From: a bacterium
GTDB taxonomy: Bacteria > Bacillota > Bacilli > Lactobacillales > Streptococcaceae
Direction of reading: 5' to 3'
DNA: 64,000 bases
Assembly: GCA_905221105.1 (NCBI GenBank)
Contig: CAJNBW010000004.1
Span: forward strand, 72,102-136,101
Shown here: positions 18,471 through 26,652 of the stretch, in pieces
How the letters are laid out: each line of letters starts with the position of its first letter
Numbering within the stretch: the first letter of the stretch is position 1
Notes under the pieces: model-generated
Told to the model about the DNA's origin: nothing
Databases searched by the model: none
What the model saw: only the letters and a program-made list of their open reading frames with translations
Program-made: the position numbers and the translations under genes

Positions 18471-18498
18471 AAAGGCTGGGACAATCGTTCCAACCTTT
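18471..18498 (-). terminator. Hairpin between purR and lysA
   Basis: AAAGGTTGGAACG... with ...CCCAGCCTTT, about 11 pairs on the minus strand, 12 bases after the purR stop. The T run is weak, so it may only partly terminate. Confidence 0.55.
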
Positions 18499-18509
18499 AG
18501 TTCTATCTC

Positions 18510-19337
18510 TTATTTATCTTCGTCAAAGATATTGCCAACCTCAACATCGATGGCTTGGTTCTTGACATCAATATTGGTTACCTTCAAGAGTGACTTGTAG
18601 TCAAATTGTTTTTCACGCTCTTCTTGGGCATTGTCCGCAAAGACTGCGACACCTGCCAATTCTGAATCAAACTCACGCAGGAGGCTGATCATCCCGTTGA
18701 CCGTTCCGCCACCTTTCAAGAAGTCATCCACAATCAAGACACGGCTGCCGGCCTTTAGACTGCGTTTTGAAAGGAACATTTTCTCAATGCGATCACCACT
18801 TGAACCTGAAACATAGTTGACGCTGACTGTTGAACCTTCGGTAATTTTCAAGTCACGGCGCACAATGACAAAGGGAACATTGAGGACATTGGCAACTGCA
18901 TTTGCAAGTGGCACCCCCTTTGTCGCTACTGTCATAACCGCATCAATTTTTTGGTCCATAAAGCTCTTGGCAATAATGCGTCCAATATTTTTCAAGATAG
19001 CTGGTGTGCTAAGCAAATCTGACAAGTAGATATAGCCACCTGGCAAGATACGGTCACTTTCTGACAACTTGGCACACAAGTCCTCAACCATTTCTTTGGC
19101 ATCCTGGTTTGAGATTGATGGTGTAAAGATGACACCCCCACCAGCCCCAGTTACAGTCTGGATGTGACCGATTTCGATTTCCTCAAATGCGCGTTTGATA
19201 ATCACGATATCTTCTGAGATGGATGATTTAGCAGATTCATACTTTTCAGCAAAAGTATTGAGACTAGTTAGTTTATAAGGATTATTAATCAAATAGTTGG
19301 AAATGACAACCATCCGATCACTTCTTCTTAATTTCAT
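18510..19337 (-). CDS. purR: Pur operon regulator PurR
   Basis: PRPP-responsive regulator of purine genes (a repressor in Bacillus, activator-like in lactococci). 275 residues: N-terminal winged helix (about 1-75, LRRSDRMVVISNYLINNPYKLTSLN) and a phosphoribosyltransferase-like domain with the PRPP loop VLIVDDFLKGGGTVNGM. Full length. Its promoter (extended TATAAT at 19542-19537) lies about 200 bases upstream, so a BOX element falls inside its 5' leader. No purine operon is in this window. Confidence 0.93.
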   Translation of the reverse strand: MKLRRSDRMVVISNYLINNPYKLTSLNTFAEKYESAKSSISEDIVIIKRAFEEIEIGHIQTVTGAGGGVIFTPSISNQDAKEMVEDLCAKLSESDRILPGGYIYLSDLLSTPAILKNIGRIIAKSFMDQKIDAVMTVATKGVPLANAVANVLNVPFVIVRRDLKITEGSTVSVNYVSGSSGDRIEKMFLSKRSLKAGSRVLIVDDFLKGGGTVNGMISLLREFDSELAGVAVFADNAQEEREKQFDYKSLLKVTNIDVKNQAIDVEVGNIFDEDK

Positions 19338-19354
19338 TTCTATTTCCCATTCTA

Positions 19355-19518
19355 TTTTTCTTCAAAAAATCAAAAAGCAAACTAGAAAACTGGTCGCTGG
19401 TGATTCAAAACACTGTTTTGAGATTGTCGATAGAACTGACAAAGTCTGTAATATACCTACATATATACATACGACAAGGCGATGCTATCCTAGTTTGAAG
19501 AGATTTTCGAAGAGTATT
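19355..19518 (+). repeat. BOX element 1 (boxA-boxB-boxC, degenerate)
   Basis: Reads boxA-like (ATCAAAAAGCAAACTAG), one boxB (CAAAACACTGTTTTGAG), then boxC ending TTTGAAGAGATTTTCGAAGA. Several bases differ from the other copies here. It lies within the predicted leader of purR. Confidence 0.85.
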
Positions 19519-19536
19519 AATTTTTTTCTTTTACTT

Positions 19537-19545
19537 ATTATACCA
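19537..19545 (-). promoter_or_regulatory. purR promoter (extended -10)
   Basis: Minus-strand TGGTATAAT with the hexamer at 19542-19537. No convincing -35. It directly follows the yhaM terminator. Confidence 0.5.
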
Positions 19546-19555
19546 TATTCACATA

Positions 19556-19591
19556 AAAAAACGAACATTCTTATCCTAAAAAATGCTCATT
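19556..19591 (-). terminator. Terminator after yhaM
   Basis: AATGAGCATT pairs with AATGTTCGTT on the minus strand with two wobble pairs, followed by TTTTTT. Confidence 0.6.
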
Positions 19592-19603
19592 TTTCTTAAA
19601 TTA

Positions 19604-20545
19604 TTAATCTAAATCTGGTTTATAGAAGGAACGATTGTCCATAGCGAAGATTTTATTGGTCATCTCTCCCTTATCCACCAAAGCCAGAGCGGTTGACATC
19701 ATCATCATGCTAGCATCCAGATTATCAATCATATGGATAATCTCTGCTTCCATGATGCGTGGACGGACTGGGCTTCCATACTCAAGTAAGCCGTGGTGAC
19801 TGAGGATGACGTGACGAAGCAGAACGACTTCTTCCTTGGTGTCATCGATACCGAGCTCCATAACCGTCTTGGTAATTTCACTATCTATCAGAGCGATATG
19901 TCCAAGGAGATTCCCTCGCACTGTATACTCAGTCTGGTCGGGTCCTGTCAACTCGATAACTTTAGCCAAGTCATGTAGCATAATTCCTGCATAGAGCAGG
20001 CTCTTATTGAGCTGAGGATAGACCTCGCTAATGGCATCTGCCAAACGCACCATGGTCGCCGTATGGTAGGCCAAGCCCGTTTCAAAGGCATGGTGGTTGG
20101 TCTTGGCAGCTGGATAAGAATAGAATTCCTTATCGTACTTAGTGTAGAGATTTCGGACAATTCGTTGCCAAACAGGATTTTCTATTTTGAAAATCATTTG
20201 CGACATGTAGTCACGGATTTCTTTGACATCAACTGGCGACTTGACCTTGAAATCAGCTGGATCATTGGGTTCACCGGGTTGAGGCAGGCGGAGAGTAATT
20301 TGATTGACCTGTGGAGTGTTGTTATAAACTTCTCGGCGCCCCTTCATGTGAACAACCTTACCTGCAGTAAAAGCCTCAACGTTATGAGGTTGGGCATCCC
20401 AGAGCTTCCCTTCAATCTCGCCACTATCATCTTGGAAGGTAAAAGCTAGGTAATTTTTCCCAGCTCGTGTCTGTCTCAAATCAGCTGACTTGATTAGGTA
20501 AAAACCTTCAAATAGCTCATCTTTTTTCATGTGACTAATCTTCAT
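19604..20545 (-). CDS. yhaM: 3'-5' exoribonuclease YhaM (CBF1 family)
   Basis: Nuclease that trims a few 3' nucleotides from many transcripts; also called cmp-binding factor 1 in streptococci. 313 residues: N-terminal OB fold (about 15-95, YLAFTFQDDSGEIEGKLWDA) and an HD domain (about 150-290, NHHAFETGLAYHT, MLHDLAKV, HVILSHHG). ATG at 20545 is chosen because GAGGAAGAAT precedes it and the product then begins MKISHMKKDELF as I remember for the pneumococcal protein; a longer in-frame start exists upstream. It overlaps rmuC by 11 bases and ends the tatD-to-yhaM gene run. Confidence 0.92.
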   Translation of the reverse strand: MKISHMKKDELFEGFYLIKSADLRQTRAGKNYLAFTFQDDSGEIEGKLWDAQPHNVEAFTAGKVVHMKGRREVYNNTPQVNQITLRLPQPGEPNDPADFKVKSPVDVKEIRDYMSQMIFKIENPVWQRIVRNLYTKYDKEFYSYPAAKTNHHAFETGLAYHTATMVRLADAISEVYPQLNKSLLYAGIMLHDLAKVIELTGPDQTEYTVRGNLLGHIALIDSEITKTVMELGIDDTKEEVVLLRHVILSHHGLLEYGSPVRPRIMEAEIIHMIDNLDASMMMMSTALALVDKGEMTNKIFAMDNRSFYKPDLD

Positions 20546-21791
20546 ATTCTTCCTCATTTTCTTGGAAATGGAGTAAATCAAGCGCAGGCTCACCTTCTGA
20601 TAACTCAATGTGACGGAGCGTCCGCTCGATAGCTGTGGTGCGACGGTTTAATAATTCATCAATATTGCCAGAGGCATGTTGGAGATGTTTTTGTGCCTTG
20701 ACCAGAATGCCACCAAACTTGCCAAACTCCGTCTTGACACTGGCAAGAGTCTTGCTAATATTGTCGGCACTCTTTTGGATATTGAGAGTCTTGAAGCCAA
20801 CTGCTAGGGAATTGAGAAGAGCTGACAGGGTACTTGGTCCTGCGACAATAATCTGCTCCTCCCGTCTCAAATTATCAAAGAAGACCGGATTGCGGACGAT
20901 TTCTGAATAGAGACCTTCTGTCGGAACAAACAAGACTCCAAAATTGGTCGTCCGAGGCGGCGCTAGATACTTGCTCTTGATATCCTTTGCGAAACGCTTA
21001 ACGCTTGCTAAAAGCGATTTACGACAGCGTTCAATCTCGTCCTTGTCACCTGCTTCATAGGCTTCTTCTAAGCGGTAATAATCTGCCAGTGGAAACTTAG
21101 AGTCGATTGGCAGGTAGACATATTCCTGGTCTCCTTGGCCAGGTAACTTGATGGCATACTCCACTCGTTCACTGGAGTTTTCAACTGTTGCATATTCTCG
21201 TTCATACTGGGCAGGAGTCATGATGTCTTCGATGATTTGCCCCAGTTGCAATTCACCCAGAATTCCTCGCGTCTTGGTTCCAGAGAGAACCTTGTTGAGG
21301 GCTCCGACATCGCGGGCAACTGTCTGCATTTCTCCCAAACCTCGATTGACAGACTCTAATTGTTTAGAAACCGTCTCAAAGGAAGCCTGCAAGCGCGTCT
21401 GCAAGGTCTTTTCTAGTTTTTCCTCGACAGTTTGGCGCATTTGTTCCAAACGTTGCTCGTTTGATTCCTGCAAGGCTTGAAGACGTTGGTCGGTCTTGTC
21501 TCTAGTTTGCAAGAGATTATCTGTCATTTCTTGACGAACCTGAGTCAGACCTTGATGTAATTCTATTCGCACTTCTTGCAAACGGTCGCTGACAGCCACT
21601 TCCAAATCTTTTTGATCCAACTGGCTGGCTTGTCTGGCTTGTTCAAAGCGGTAATCCAACTGGTCTGACAGATGATCTGCCTGATCCTCCAAGCTCTTGC
21701 TTAAGTGTTTCTCCTGTTTATCCTGTCTTTGCCAAATGAGAAAAAGTCCAGCTAGGTTGGCAATTAATAATAGAACAAGTAAACTTTCCAT
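20535..21791 (-). CDS. rmuC: DNA recombination protein RmuC
   Basis: 418 residues: one N-terminal membrane helix (about 1-20), a long coiled coil (about 25-150), then the RmuC nuclease-like core (YAIKLPGQGDQEYVYLPIDSKFPLADYYRLEEA, FVPTEGLYSEIVRNP, IIVAGPSTLSALLNSLAVGF). E. coli RmuC limits inversions at short inverted repeats; its role here is inferred from family. ATG at 21791 has a strong GGAGGTAGG site, so the longer upstream reading is not used. It lies 1 base after thiN and overlaps yhaM. Confidence 0.9.
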   Translation of the reverse strand: MESLLVLLLIANLAGLFLIWQRQDKQEKHLSKSLEDQADHLSDQLDYRFEQARQASQLDQKDLEVAVSDRLQEVRIELHQGLTQVRQEMTDNLLQTRDKTDQRLQALQESNEQRLEQMRQTVEEKLEKTLQTRLQASFETVSKQLESVNRGLGEMQTVARDVGALNKVLSGTKTRGILGELQLGQIIEDIMTPAQYEREYATVENSSERVEYAIKLPGQGDQEYVYLPIDSKFPLADYYRLEEAYEAGDKDEIERCRKSLLASVKRFAKDIKSKYLAPPRTTNFGVLFVPTEGLYSEIVRNPVFFDNLRREEQIIVAGPSTLSALLNSLAVGFKTLNIQKSADNISKTLASVKTEFGKFGGILVKAQKHLQHASGNIDELLNRRTTAIERTLRHIELSEGEPALDLLHFQENEEEYED

Positions 21792-21792
21792 C

Positions 21793-22455
21793 CTACCTCC
21801 TGTCCTTGCTATGCAGAACGACCACATAGCCATCTGGGCAAGTCACCGAAACTTCCCTATCTATATATTCGTTAGAAGCGTAAACTTTCTTAAAGAAAAA
21901 ATTCTCCTCTGTCAACTCATACTTGGCACCAAGAATGGTCAACTGGCTATCCCGAACTGGCATAAAGGCTAGGTAGTCATAGTCTGAACGTGGTTCAAGT
22001 TGACTGGTCCCTTCTGGACAATAAGTAATCAAGTTTTGTCCATCCTCAATCTCTATCTGACGCATATAGGGCGCCAATTTAGGATTGCTAGGCAGAAAGA
22101 CATTGGCCAACATATGGTCAATACGACCACCCAGAGCACCGAAAATAGTGACCTGAGCTTGAGGGCTTTTTTCAAAAATCGTTAAGAGTGCTAGTTCCAG
22201 ATCCGTATCATCTTTTTCTGGCTGAGCTTGGACAAAGTGCTGGGCATGTTTTTGAATCAACTGACGTTCTTCTACAGTCACAGAATCAAAATCCCCAACT
22301 GCAAGAGCAAGAGGAAGTTTTTCCTCTAGTACCCAAAGCGAGCCTCGATCCACACCGACAAAGCAATCAAAGTCTGTCCGATAATGACCACGGTCTCCAC
22401 CAGCAAAAACTGCAACTCTAGTCCAGTTGATTTCGGAGAGCTTGCACTCGTTCAT
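21793..22455 (-). CDS. thiN: Thiamine pyrophosphokinase
   Basis: Makes thiamine pyrophosphate from thiamine and ATP. About 220 residues: N-terminal catalytic domain with VGVDRG, AVGDFDSV and EKDDTDLELAL, then FGALGGRIDHMLAN, and a C-terminal thiamine-binding beta domain. ATG at 22455 is chosen because AAGGGAG lies 6 bases upstream; two more upstream ATGs are in frame. It overlaps the end of rpe by about 38 bases, so translation is coupled. Confidence 0.92.
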   Translation of the reverse strand: MNECKLSEINWTRVAVFAGGDRGHYRTDFDCFVGVDRGSLWVLEEKLPLALAVGDFDSVTVEERQLIQKHAQHFVQAQPEKDDTDLELALLTIFEKSPQAQVTIFGALGGRIDHMLANVFLPSNPKLAPYMRQIEIEDGQNLITYCPEGTSQLEPRSDYDYLAFMPVRDSQLTILGAKYELTEENFFFKKVYASNEYIDREVSVTCPDGYVVVLHSKDRR

Positions 22456-23074
22456 TGACATCTCCCTTAAAGACATAGGATCCTGCTACAAAAACTGTTG
22501 CGCCAGCTTCTTTAGCCTGAGCAATGGTCTGATTATCGATCCCACCATCGACTTCGACTTCAAAGTTCAAGCCTTTTTTCTCACGAAGGGCAACCAACTC
22601 ACGAACCTTATCCATGGTTTCAGGTAGAAAAGCTTGCCCACCGAAGCCAGGGTTCACTGTCATGACTAAGACTTGGTCAACTAGGTGAAGCACGTGTTTA
22701 ATGGCTTCAACAGGCGTACCAGGATTGATAACCACAGAAGGTTTGACACCGAACGAACGAATCTTTTGAAGAGCGCCATGGATATGGGGCGTTGCTTCCA
22801 CATGGATGCTGATGATATCCGCACCTGCACGCGCAAAGTCTTCTAGATGATGCTCTGGATTCGCCACCATCAAGTGACAGTCAAAGACCATCTTACTATG
22901 TGGTCGAAGAGCTTCGACTACACCTGCACCAAAACTGATTTGTGGTACAAAGTGACCATCCATGATATCGATATGGGCATACTCTGCCCCAGTTGCTTCT
23001 AGGCGTTTGATTTCACGTTCAAAGTTGGCATAATCTGCTGCCAGAATTGACGGAGCAATCTTGTATTGAGACAT
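22418..23074 (-). CDS. rpe: Ribulose-phosphate 3-epimerase
   Basis: Interconverts ribulose-5-phosphate and xylulose-5-phosphate in the pentose phosphate pathway. 218 residues, standard length, with the barrel signatures SILAADYANFEREI, HIDIMDGHFVPQISFG, VMTVNPGFGGQ and VEVDGGI carrying metal and catalytic residues. Start at 23074 (MSQYKIAPS) follows AAGGAGAAACCT; the open frame extends further upstream but overlaps rsgA, so the longer form is rejected. Member of the tatD-to-yhaM run. Confidence 0.95.
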   Translation of the reverse strand: MSQYKIAPSILAADYANFEREIKRLEATGAEYAHIDIMDGHFVPQISFGAGVVEALRPHSKMVFDCHLMVANPEHHLEDFARAGADIISIHVEATPHIHGALQKIRSFGVKPSVVINPGTPVEAIKHVLHLVDQVLVMTVNPGFGGQAFLPETMDKVRELVALREKKGLNFEVEVDGGIDNQTIAQAKEAGATVFVAGSYVFKGDVNERVQALRNQLD

Positions 23075-23084
23075 AGGTTTCTCC

Positions 23085-23963
23085 TTATTTTGGAATTTTT
23101 TTGCTGACTTTTTTATAGGTTTCTCTGCGATTTTCAATTTCGCTGAGGAATTGCAGGTAGTTGTCAAAACGGAAGGTTGCAATGGTACCCTCTTCAATAG
23201 CTGGCTTGACAGCACACGATGGCTCATGAGTATGGGTACAGCTACGAAACTTACAATCTCGGCTGACACTAGCAAGCTCTGGAAAGGCCTGATTGAGGGC
23301 TTCTGCCGTTGACACTTCATAATCCAGTGATGAAAAGCCTGGTGTATCTGCGATTTTACCCCCATTGAGGTTGTAAAAACTAACAGCTCTAGTAGTATGA
23401 CGGCCACGACCCAGACTGTCTGAGATTTCTCCTGTTTCAAGATTGAGGTCCGGTGCGATTTTATTGAGAAGGGTTGATTTACCAACACCTGTCTGCCCCA
23501 TAAAGACCGTCACTTTTCCTGTTAACAAAGGCAAAAGTTCTTCTTTACTGGTCACAAAGTCATAGCCAATAGCACCATAGGTCTGCTGGTAAAAATCCAG
23601 TTCTGACCGATCTTCCAACAAATCCATCTTGGAAATATAGATGATAGGGTGGATACCCTTGTGCTCCAGAAGAACCAAGAAACGATCCAGCAAGTTGCTG
23701 TTGAAGTCCGGTTCCTTGACGGACATGATTACCACAGCTTGATCGATATTGACAATAGGCGGACGAACCAAGCCGTTTTTCCGTTCGTGAATTTTGAGGA
23801 TATAACCTTCTGAATTTTCCTCCGCAGAAAAGTCTACCCAATCCCCAACGTAAGGGGTATGGCCTTTTTTACGGAAATTCCCACGCGCGCGCGTCTGATA
23901 AACCTGACCATCACTCTCCACATAGTAGAACCCTGCCAAGGCTTTAATGATTTGTCCCTGCAT
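23085..23963 (-). CDS. rsgA: Ribosome small subunit-dependent GTPase RsgA
   Basis: Circularly permuted GTPase that checks 30S subunit maturation. About 292 residues: N-terminal OB fold (1-70), GTPase domain with the permuted order (ISKMDLL for G4, then [12 protein letters not shown] for the P-loop and DTPGFSSL for G3), and C-terminal zinc knuckle [19 protein letters not shown] at 23963 lies one base after the ksgA stop, so translation is likely coupled. Longer start upstream would overlap ksgA and lacks support. Confidence 0.94.
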   Translation of the reverse strand: MQGQIIKALAGFYYVESDGQVYQTRARGNFRKKGHTPYVGDWVDFSAEENSEGYILKIHERKNGLVRPPIVNIDQAVVIMSVKEPDFNSNLLDRFLVLLEHKGIHPIIYISKMDLLEDRSELDFYQQTYGAIGYDFVTSKEELLPLLTGKVTVFMGQTGVGKSTLLNKIAPDLNLETGEISDSLGRGRHTTRAVSFYNLNGGKIADTPGFSSLDYEVSTAEALNQAFPELASVSRDCKFRSCTHTHEPSCAVKPAIEEGTIATFRFDNYLQFLSEIENRRETYKKVSKKIPK

Positions 23964-23964
23964 C

Positions 23965-24837
23965 TTAGAGTCCTTGTCCTTTAAGCGCATCAGCTAGGCT
24001 GGCAAACTCTGCCAAGCTGAGAGCTTCACCACGCACAGATGGAGATAAGCCTGCCTGATCCAATGCCTTGATCAATTTATCCTTGACTTCTTCAGTCTTG
24101 CCAAAGTAACCTGTCATATTGTTCCACAAGGTCTTGCGACGATGGGTGAAACTAGCCTTGGAAACCTTAAAGAAGAAATTCTCATCTTCCACTGCTACGG
24201 CTGGCTCTGGACGACGCACCATTTTCAAAATGGCTGAGTCCACGTTTGGTGCTGGCACAAAGACCGTACGAGGCACGATAAAGGCAACCTTGGCGGTCAT
24301 GTAATACTGAACCGCAATCGACAAGCTACCGTAAGCCTTGGTGTTAGGTTGGGCTGAGATACGATCCGCCACTTCTTTTTGCATCATGACCACAAACTCA
24401 CTAAAAGGAATGCCACTCTCAATCAAGTGCATGAGAATAGGCGTCGTGATGTAATAAGGCAAGTTGGCCACTACCTTGATTGGCAGGTCAGGATTTTTGA
24501 AATTCTGGATATGTTTCGCCAAATCAACCTTGAGAATGTCCTCGTTAACCACTGTCACATTATCAAAATCACGCAGGGTATCAGCTAAGATTGGTACCAA
24601 ACGGTGGTCGATTTCAAAAGCCATGACTTGAGCCGCACGCTCAGCCAGAAACTCCGTCAAAGCACCAATACCTGGCCCAATTTCGATAACATTGACCTGG
24701 TCATCAATCTCAGCCGTATCCACGATTTTTTGAAGGATATTGGTATCCGTCAAGAAATTTTGCCCGAAGGACTTTTTAAAGGTAAAACCGTGACGCTCTA
24801 GCACTGCCTTGGTCACGCTATAATCTGCAATTCTCAT
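23965..24837 (-). CDS. ksgA: 16S rRNA dimethyladenosine transferase KsgA/RsmA
   Basis: Dimethylates two adjacent adenines near the 3' end of 16S rRNA; loss gives kasugamycin resistance. 290 residues: [17 protein letters not shown] motif [27 protein letters not shown], and catalytic [10 protein letters not shown]. Full length. Preceded by a likely promoter (TGTTACAATAG) about 30 bases upstream in the 64-base gap after rnmV. Followed directly by rsgA, joining two small-subunit assembly factors. Confidence 0.95.
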   Translation of the reverse strand: MRIADYSVTKAVLERHGFTFKKSFGQNFLTDTNILQKIVDTAEIDDQVNVIEIGPGIGALTEFLAERAAQVMAFEIDHRLVPILADTLRDFDNVTVVNEDILKVDLAKHIQNFKNPDLPIKVVANLPYYITTPILMHLIESGIPFSEFVVMMQKEVADRISAQPNTKAYGSLSIAVQYYMTAKVAFIVPRTVFVPAPNVDSAILKMVRRPEPAVAVEDENFFFKVSKASFTHRRKTLWNNMTGYFGKTEEVKDKLIKALDQAGLSPSVRGEALSLAEFASLADALKGQGL

Positions 24838-24901
24838 CTATTCTCTTTTCTATTATCTGTTACTACTATTGTAACACATTCCCCTTACATTTGGGGTTTG
24901 C

Positions 24902-25468
24902 TTAGCTGTTCTCATAAGATTTCATAGCTTCTTCCACTTCTGCCAAGGTAACTCCAAACAACTCTAAGCGTTTGAGGAGTTGCTTGCCGTTGGAATAGCC
25001 AATACGAAGAGCCTCTCCTAGATATTCTCGTCGCTTACGGCTATCTGCTCCTGCTAGAAAACCAAGGCAAATCAAGTCGCTACGACTGATGTCAAATTGA
25101 CTCTCATGTTCAAATTGCTCCGTCACCTGAGCTAGAGCCGTTTTCAGGTCTTCATAGCTGGCATGCTCAATCCCTAAAGACTGCCCCTTGGTCTTGGACT
25201 TAGGAACAGCTTCATCGCGTTTGAGGAAAGCATGCTGAACTGTTGGAATGGCCGTCATAATCATGCGCCGAATCCGCTCCCCATTAAAATCTGGGTCTGT
25301 AAAGACAATGACTCCATGGCGTTGGTGTAGACGCTGAATCCGCTCTATATCCTGGTCATTGATGGCAGAACCTCGAGTCTCATAAGTCTCTACCTCGAAA
25401 TAACGTTTAAGATTTGCCGTATCATCGCGACCTTCGACCACGATAACTTGTGAAATTTTTTCCTTCAT
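24902..25468 (-). CDS. rnmV: Ribonuclease M5
   Basis: Toprim-domain nuclease that makes the final cuts in 5S rRNA maturation. 188 residues with VIVVEGRDDTANLKRYF (Toprim glutamate), FTDPDFNGERIRR (the DxD motif) and the C-terminal RNM5 domain with FLAGADSRKRREYLGE and IGYSNGKQLLKRL. It overlaps tatD by one base (ATGA type), so it is translated together with it. Confidence 0.93.
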   Translation of the reverse strand: MKEKISQVIVVEGRDDTANLKRYFEVETYETRGSAINDQDIERIQRLHQRHGVIVFTDPDFNGERIRRMIMTAIPTVQHAFLKRDEAVPKSKTKGQSLGIEHASYEDLKTALAQVTEQFEHESQFDISRSDLICLGFLAGADSRKRREYLGEALRIGYSNGKQLLKRLELFGVTLAEVEEAMKSYENS

Positions 25469-26241
25469 TACTTGCTATCCAATCCAAAAATGCGCTCTGC
25501 ATTTGCAGTCGTTACCGCCGCTAGCTCTTCTGTCGTCATGCCACGCAAATCCGCGATAAAATCTACTACATAGCGAGTATAGGCTGTTTTGTTTTCACGA
25601 CCACGTTTAGGAACAGGAGCCAAGTAGGGAGCATCCGTCTCCACCAAAATCTTGTCCAAAGGAAGTTCTCTAGCCGCCTCTTGGATATCGGTTACCTTCT
25701 TAAAAGTCACCACTCCTGAAAAGGAAATGATCATACCAAGTGCGACAAACTTCTCTGCCCATTCAAGAGTTCCTGAGAAAGAATGCATGATGCCACCTCG
25801 AGGACCAACTCCCTCACTCTTGATAATCTCATAGGTATCTTCCAGCGCATCACGGGTATGGACCACAAAAGGCAAATCCAAGTCCTTAGACAGCTGAATC
25901 TGACGGCGAAAAACCTGCTCCTGCACCTCTTTCGGCGCTGTCATCCAATGGTAGTCCAAACCAATCTCACCCAAGGCAACCACCTTGGAATGCTTGAGCT
26001 TATCAAGCAAGTAGGCTTCAATCTCCTCTGTATAAGTCCCAGCTTCTGTAGGATGCCAACCAATAGTTGCGTAGAGTTGGTCATACTCATCCACCAACTC
26101 CAAAGCACGCTCAATCGTCGGTTTATCAAAACCAACAATATTCATCTGTGTCACACCCATCTCAGCAGCCAAGGCAATTTCTTCTGCCTCACGACCTGCA
26201 AATTCTTCTACATTCAAATGTGTATGTGTATCAAAAATCAT
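25468..26241 (-). CDS. tatD: TatD family metal-dependent DNase
   Basis: 257 residues of the TatD/YcfH amidohydrolase fold: N-terminal metal ligands FDTHTHLNVEEF, then GEIGLDYHW, FVVHTRDALEDT, GIMHSFSGT and LVETDAPYLAP, all the expected metal-binding positions. Relatives are 3'-5' exonucleases or DNases; the physiological role is uncertain. First gene of the run down to yhaM. Its promoter lies against an upstream terminator. Confidence 0.92.
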   Translation of the reverse strand: MIFDTHTHLNVEEFAGREAEEIALAAEMGVTQMNIVGFDKPTIERALELVDEYDQLYATIGWHPTEAGTYTEEIEAYLLDKLKHSKVVALGEIGLDYHWMTAPKEVQEQVFRRQIQLSKDLDLPFVVHTRDALEDTYEIIKSEGVGPRGGIMHSFSGTLEWAEKFVALGMIISFSGVVTFKKVTDIQEAARELPLDKILVETDAPYLAPVPKRGRENKTAYTRYVVDFIADLRGMTTEELAAVTTANAERIFGLDSK

Positions 26242-26268
26242 CTCTTCTAACCTCGTTTTCTATCTTCT

Positions 26269-26298
26269 ATTATACCAAAAAAGAGGAGGGGCACCCAA
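26269..26298 (-). promoter_or_regulatory. tatD promoter overlapping a terminator
   Basis: Minus-strand TTGGGT (26298-26293), 18-base spacer, TATAAT (26274-26269). The -35 falls in the loop of the hairpin at 26277-26318. Confidence 0.5.
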
Positions 26299-26318
26299 TT
26301 TTTCGGTTTCCCTCCTCT
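26277..26318 (-). terminator. Terminator upstream of tatD
   Basis: AGAGGAGGG and CCCTCCTCT stems with a loop of about 19 bases, then TTTTT on the minus strand. It would stop transcription arriving from the giant surface-protein gene. Apart from this, the tatD promoter and a BOX, I see nothing in 26242-26652. Confidence 0.7.
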
Positions 26319-26431
26319 CTTCCATAGAGAGCTATTCTGCTATCTTTTCTGGCTCGATATTGCCCATCTCCTGTCCCGCAAGTTAGAGACGAAAGAGATT
26401 GGCTATATTGATAGAATATCCCTATTCATCT

Positions 26432-26538
26432 AATACTCTTCGAAAATCAAATTCAAACCGTGTCAACGTCACCTTGCCGTACTCAAGTACAGCCTACGGC
26501 TAGTTTCCTAGTTTGCTCTTTGATTTTCATTGAGTATA
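26432..26538 (-). repeat. BOX element 2 (boxC-boxA, no boxB)
   Basis: Reverse orientation: starts AATACTCTTCGAAAATC (boxC end), passes GTCAACGTCACCTTGCCGTA, and ends TCTTTGATTTTCATTGAGTA (boxA). The middle boxB module is absent. It lies between the stop of the giant gene and the tatD terminator. Confidence 0.88.
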
Positions 26539-26652
26539 AAATATGTGATTATCTTGGGTTCTCACTTCTCTCACCCATCACTAGGATTGATGATTTCTCC
26601 AAATTCCCCTTATAATCTAACTTTAAGTAGAGAATATAACTTTCTAGCTGTC

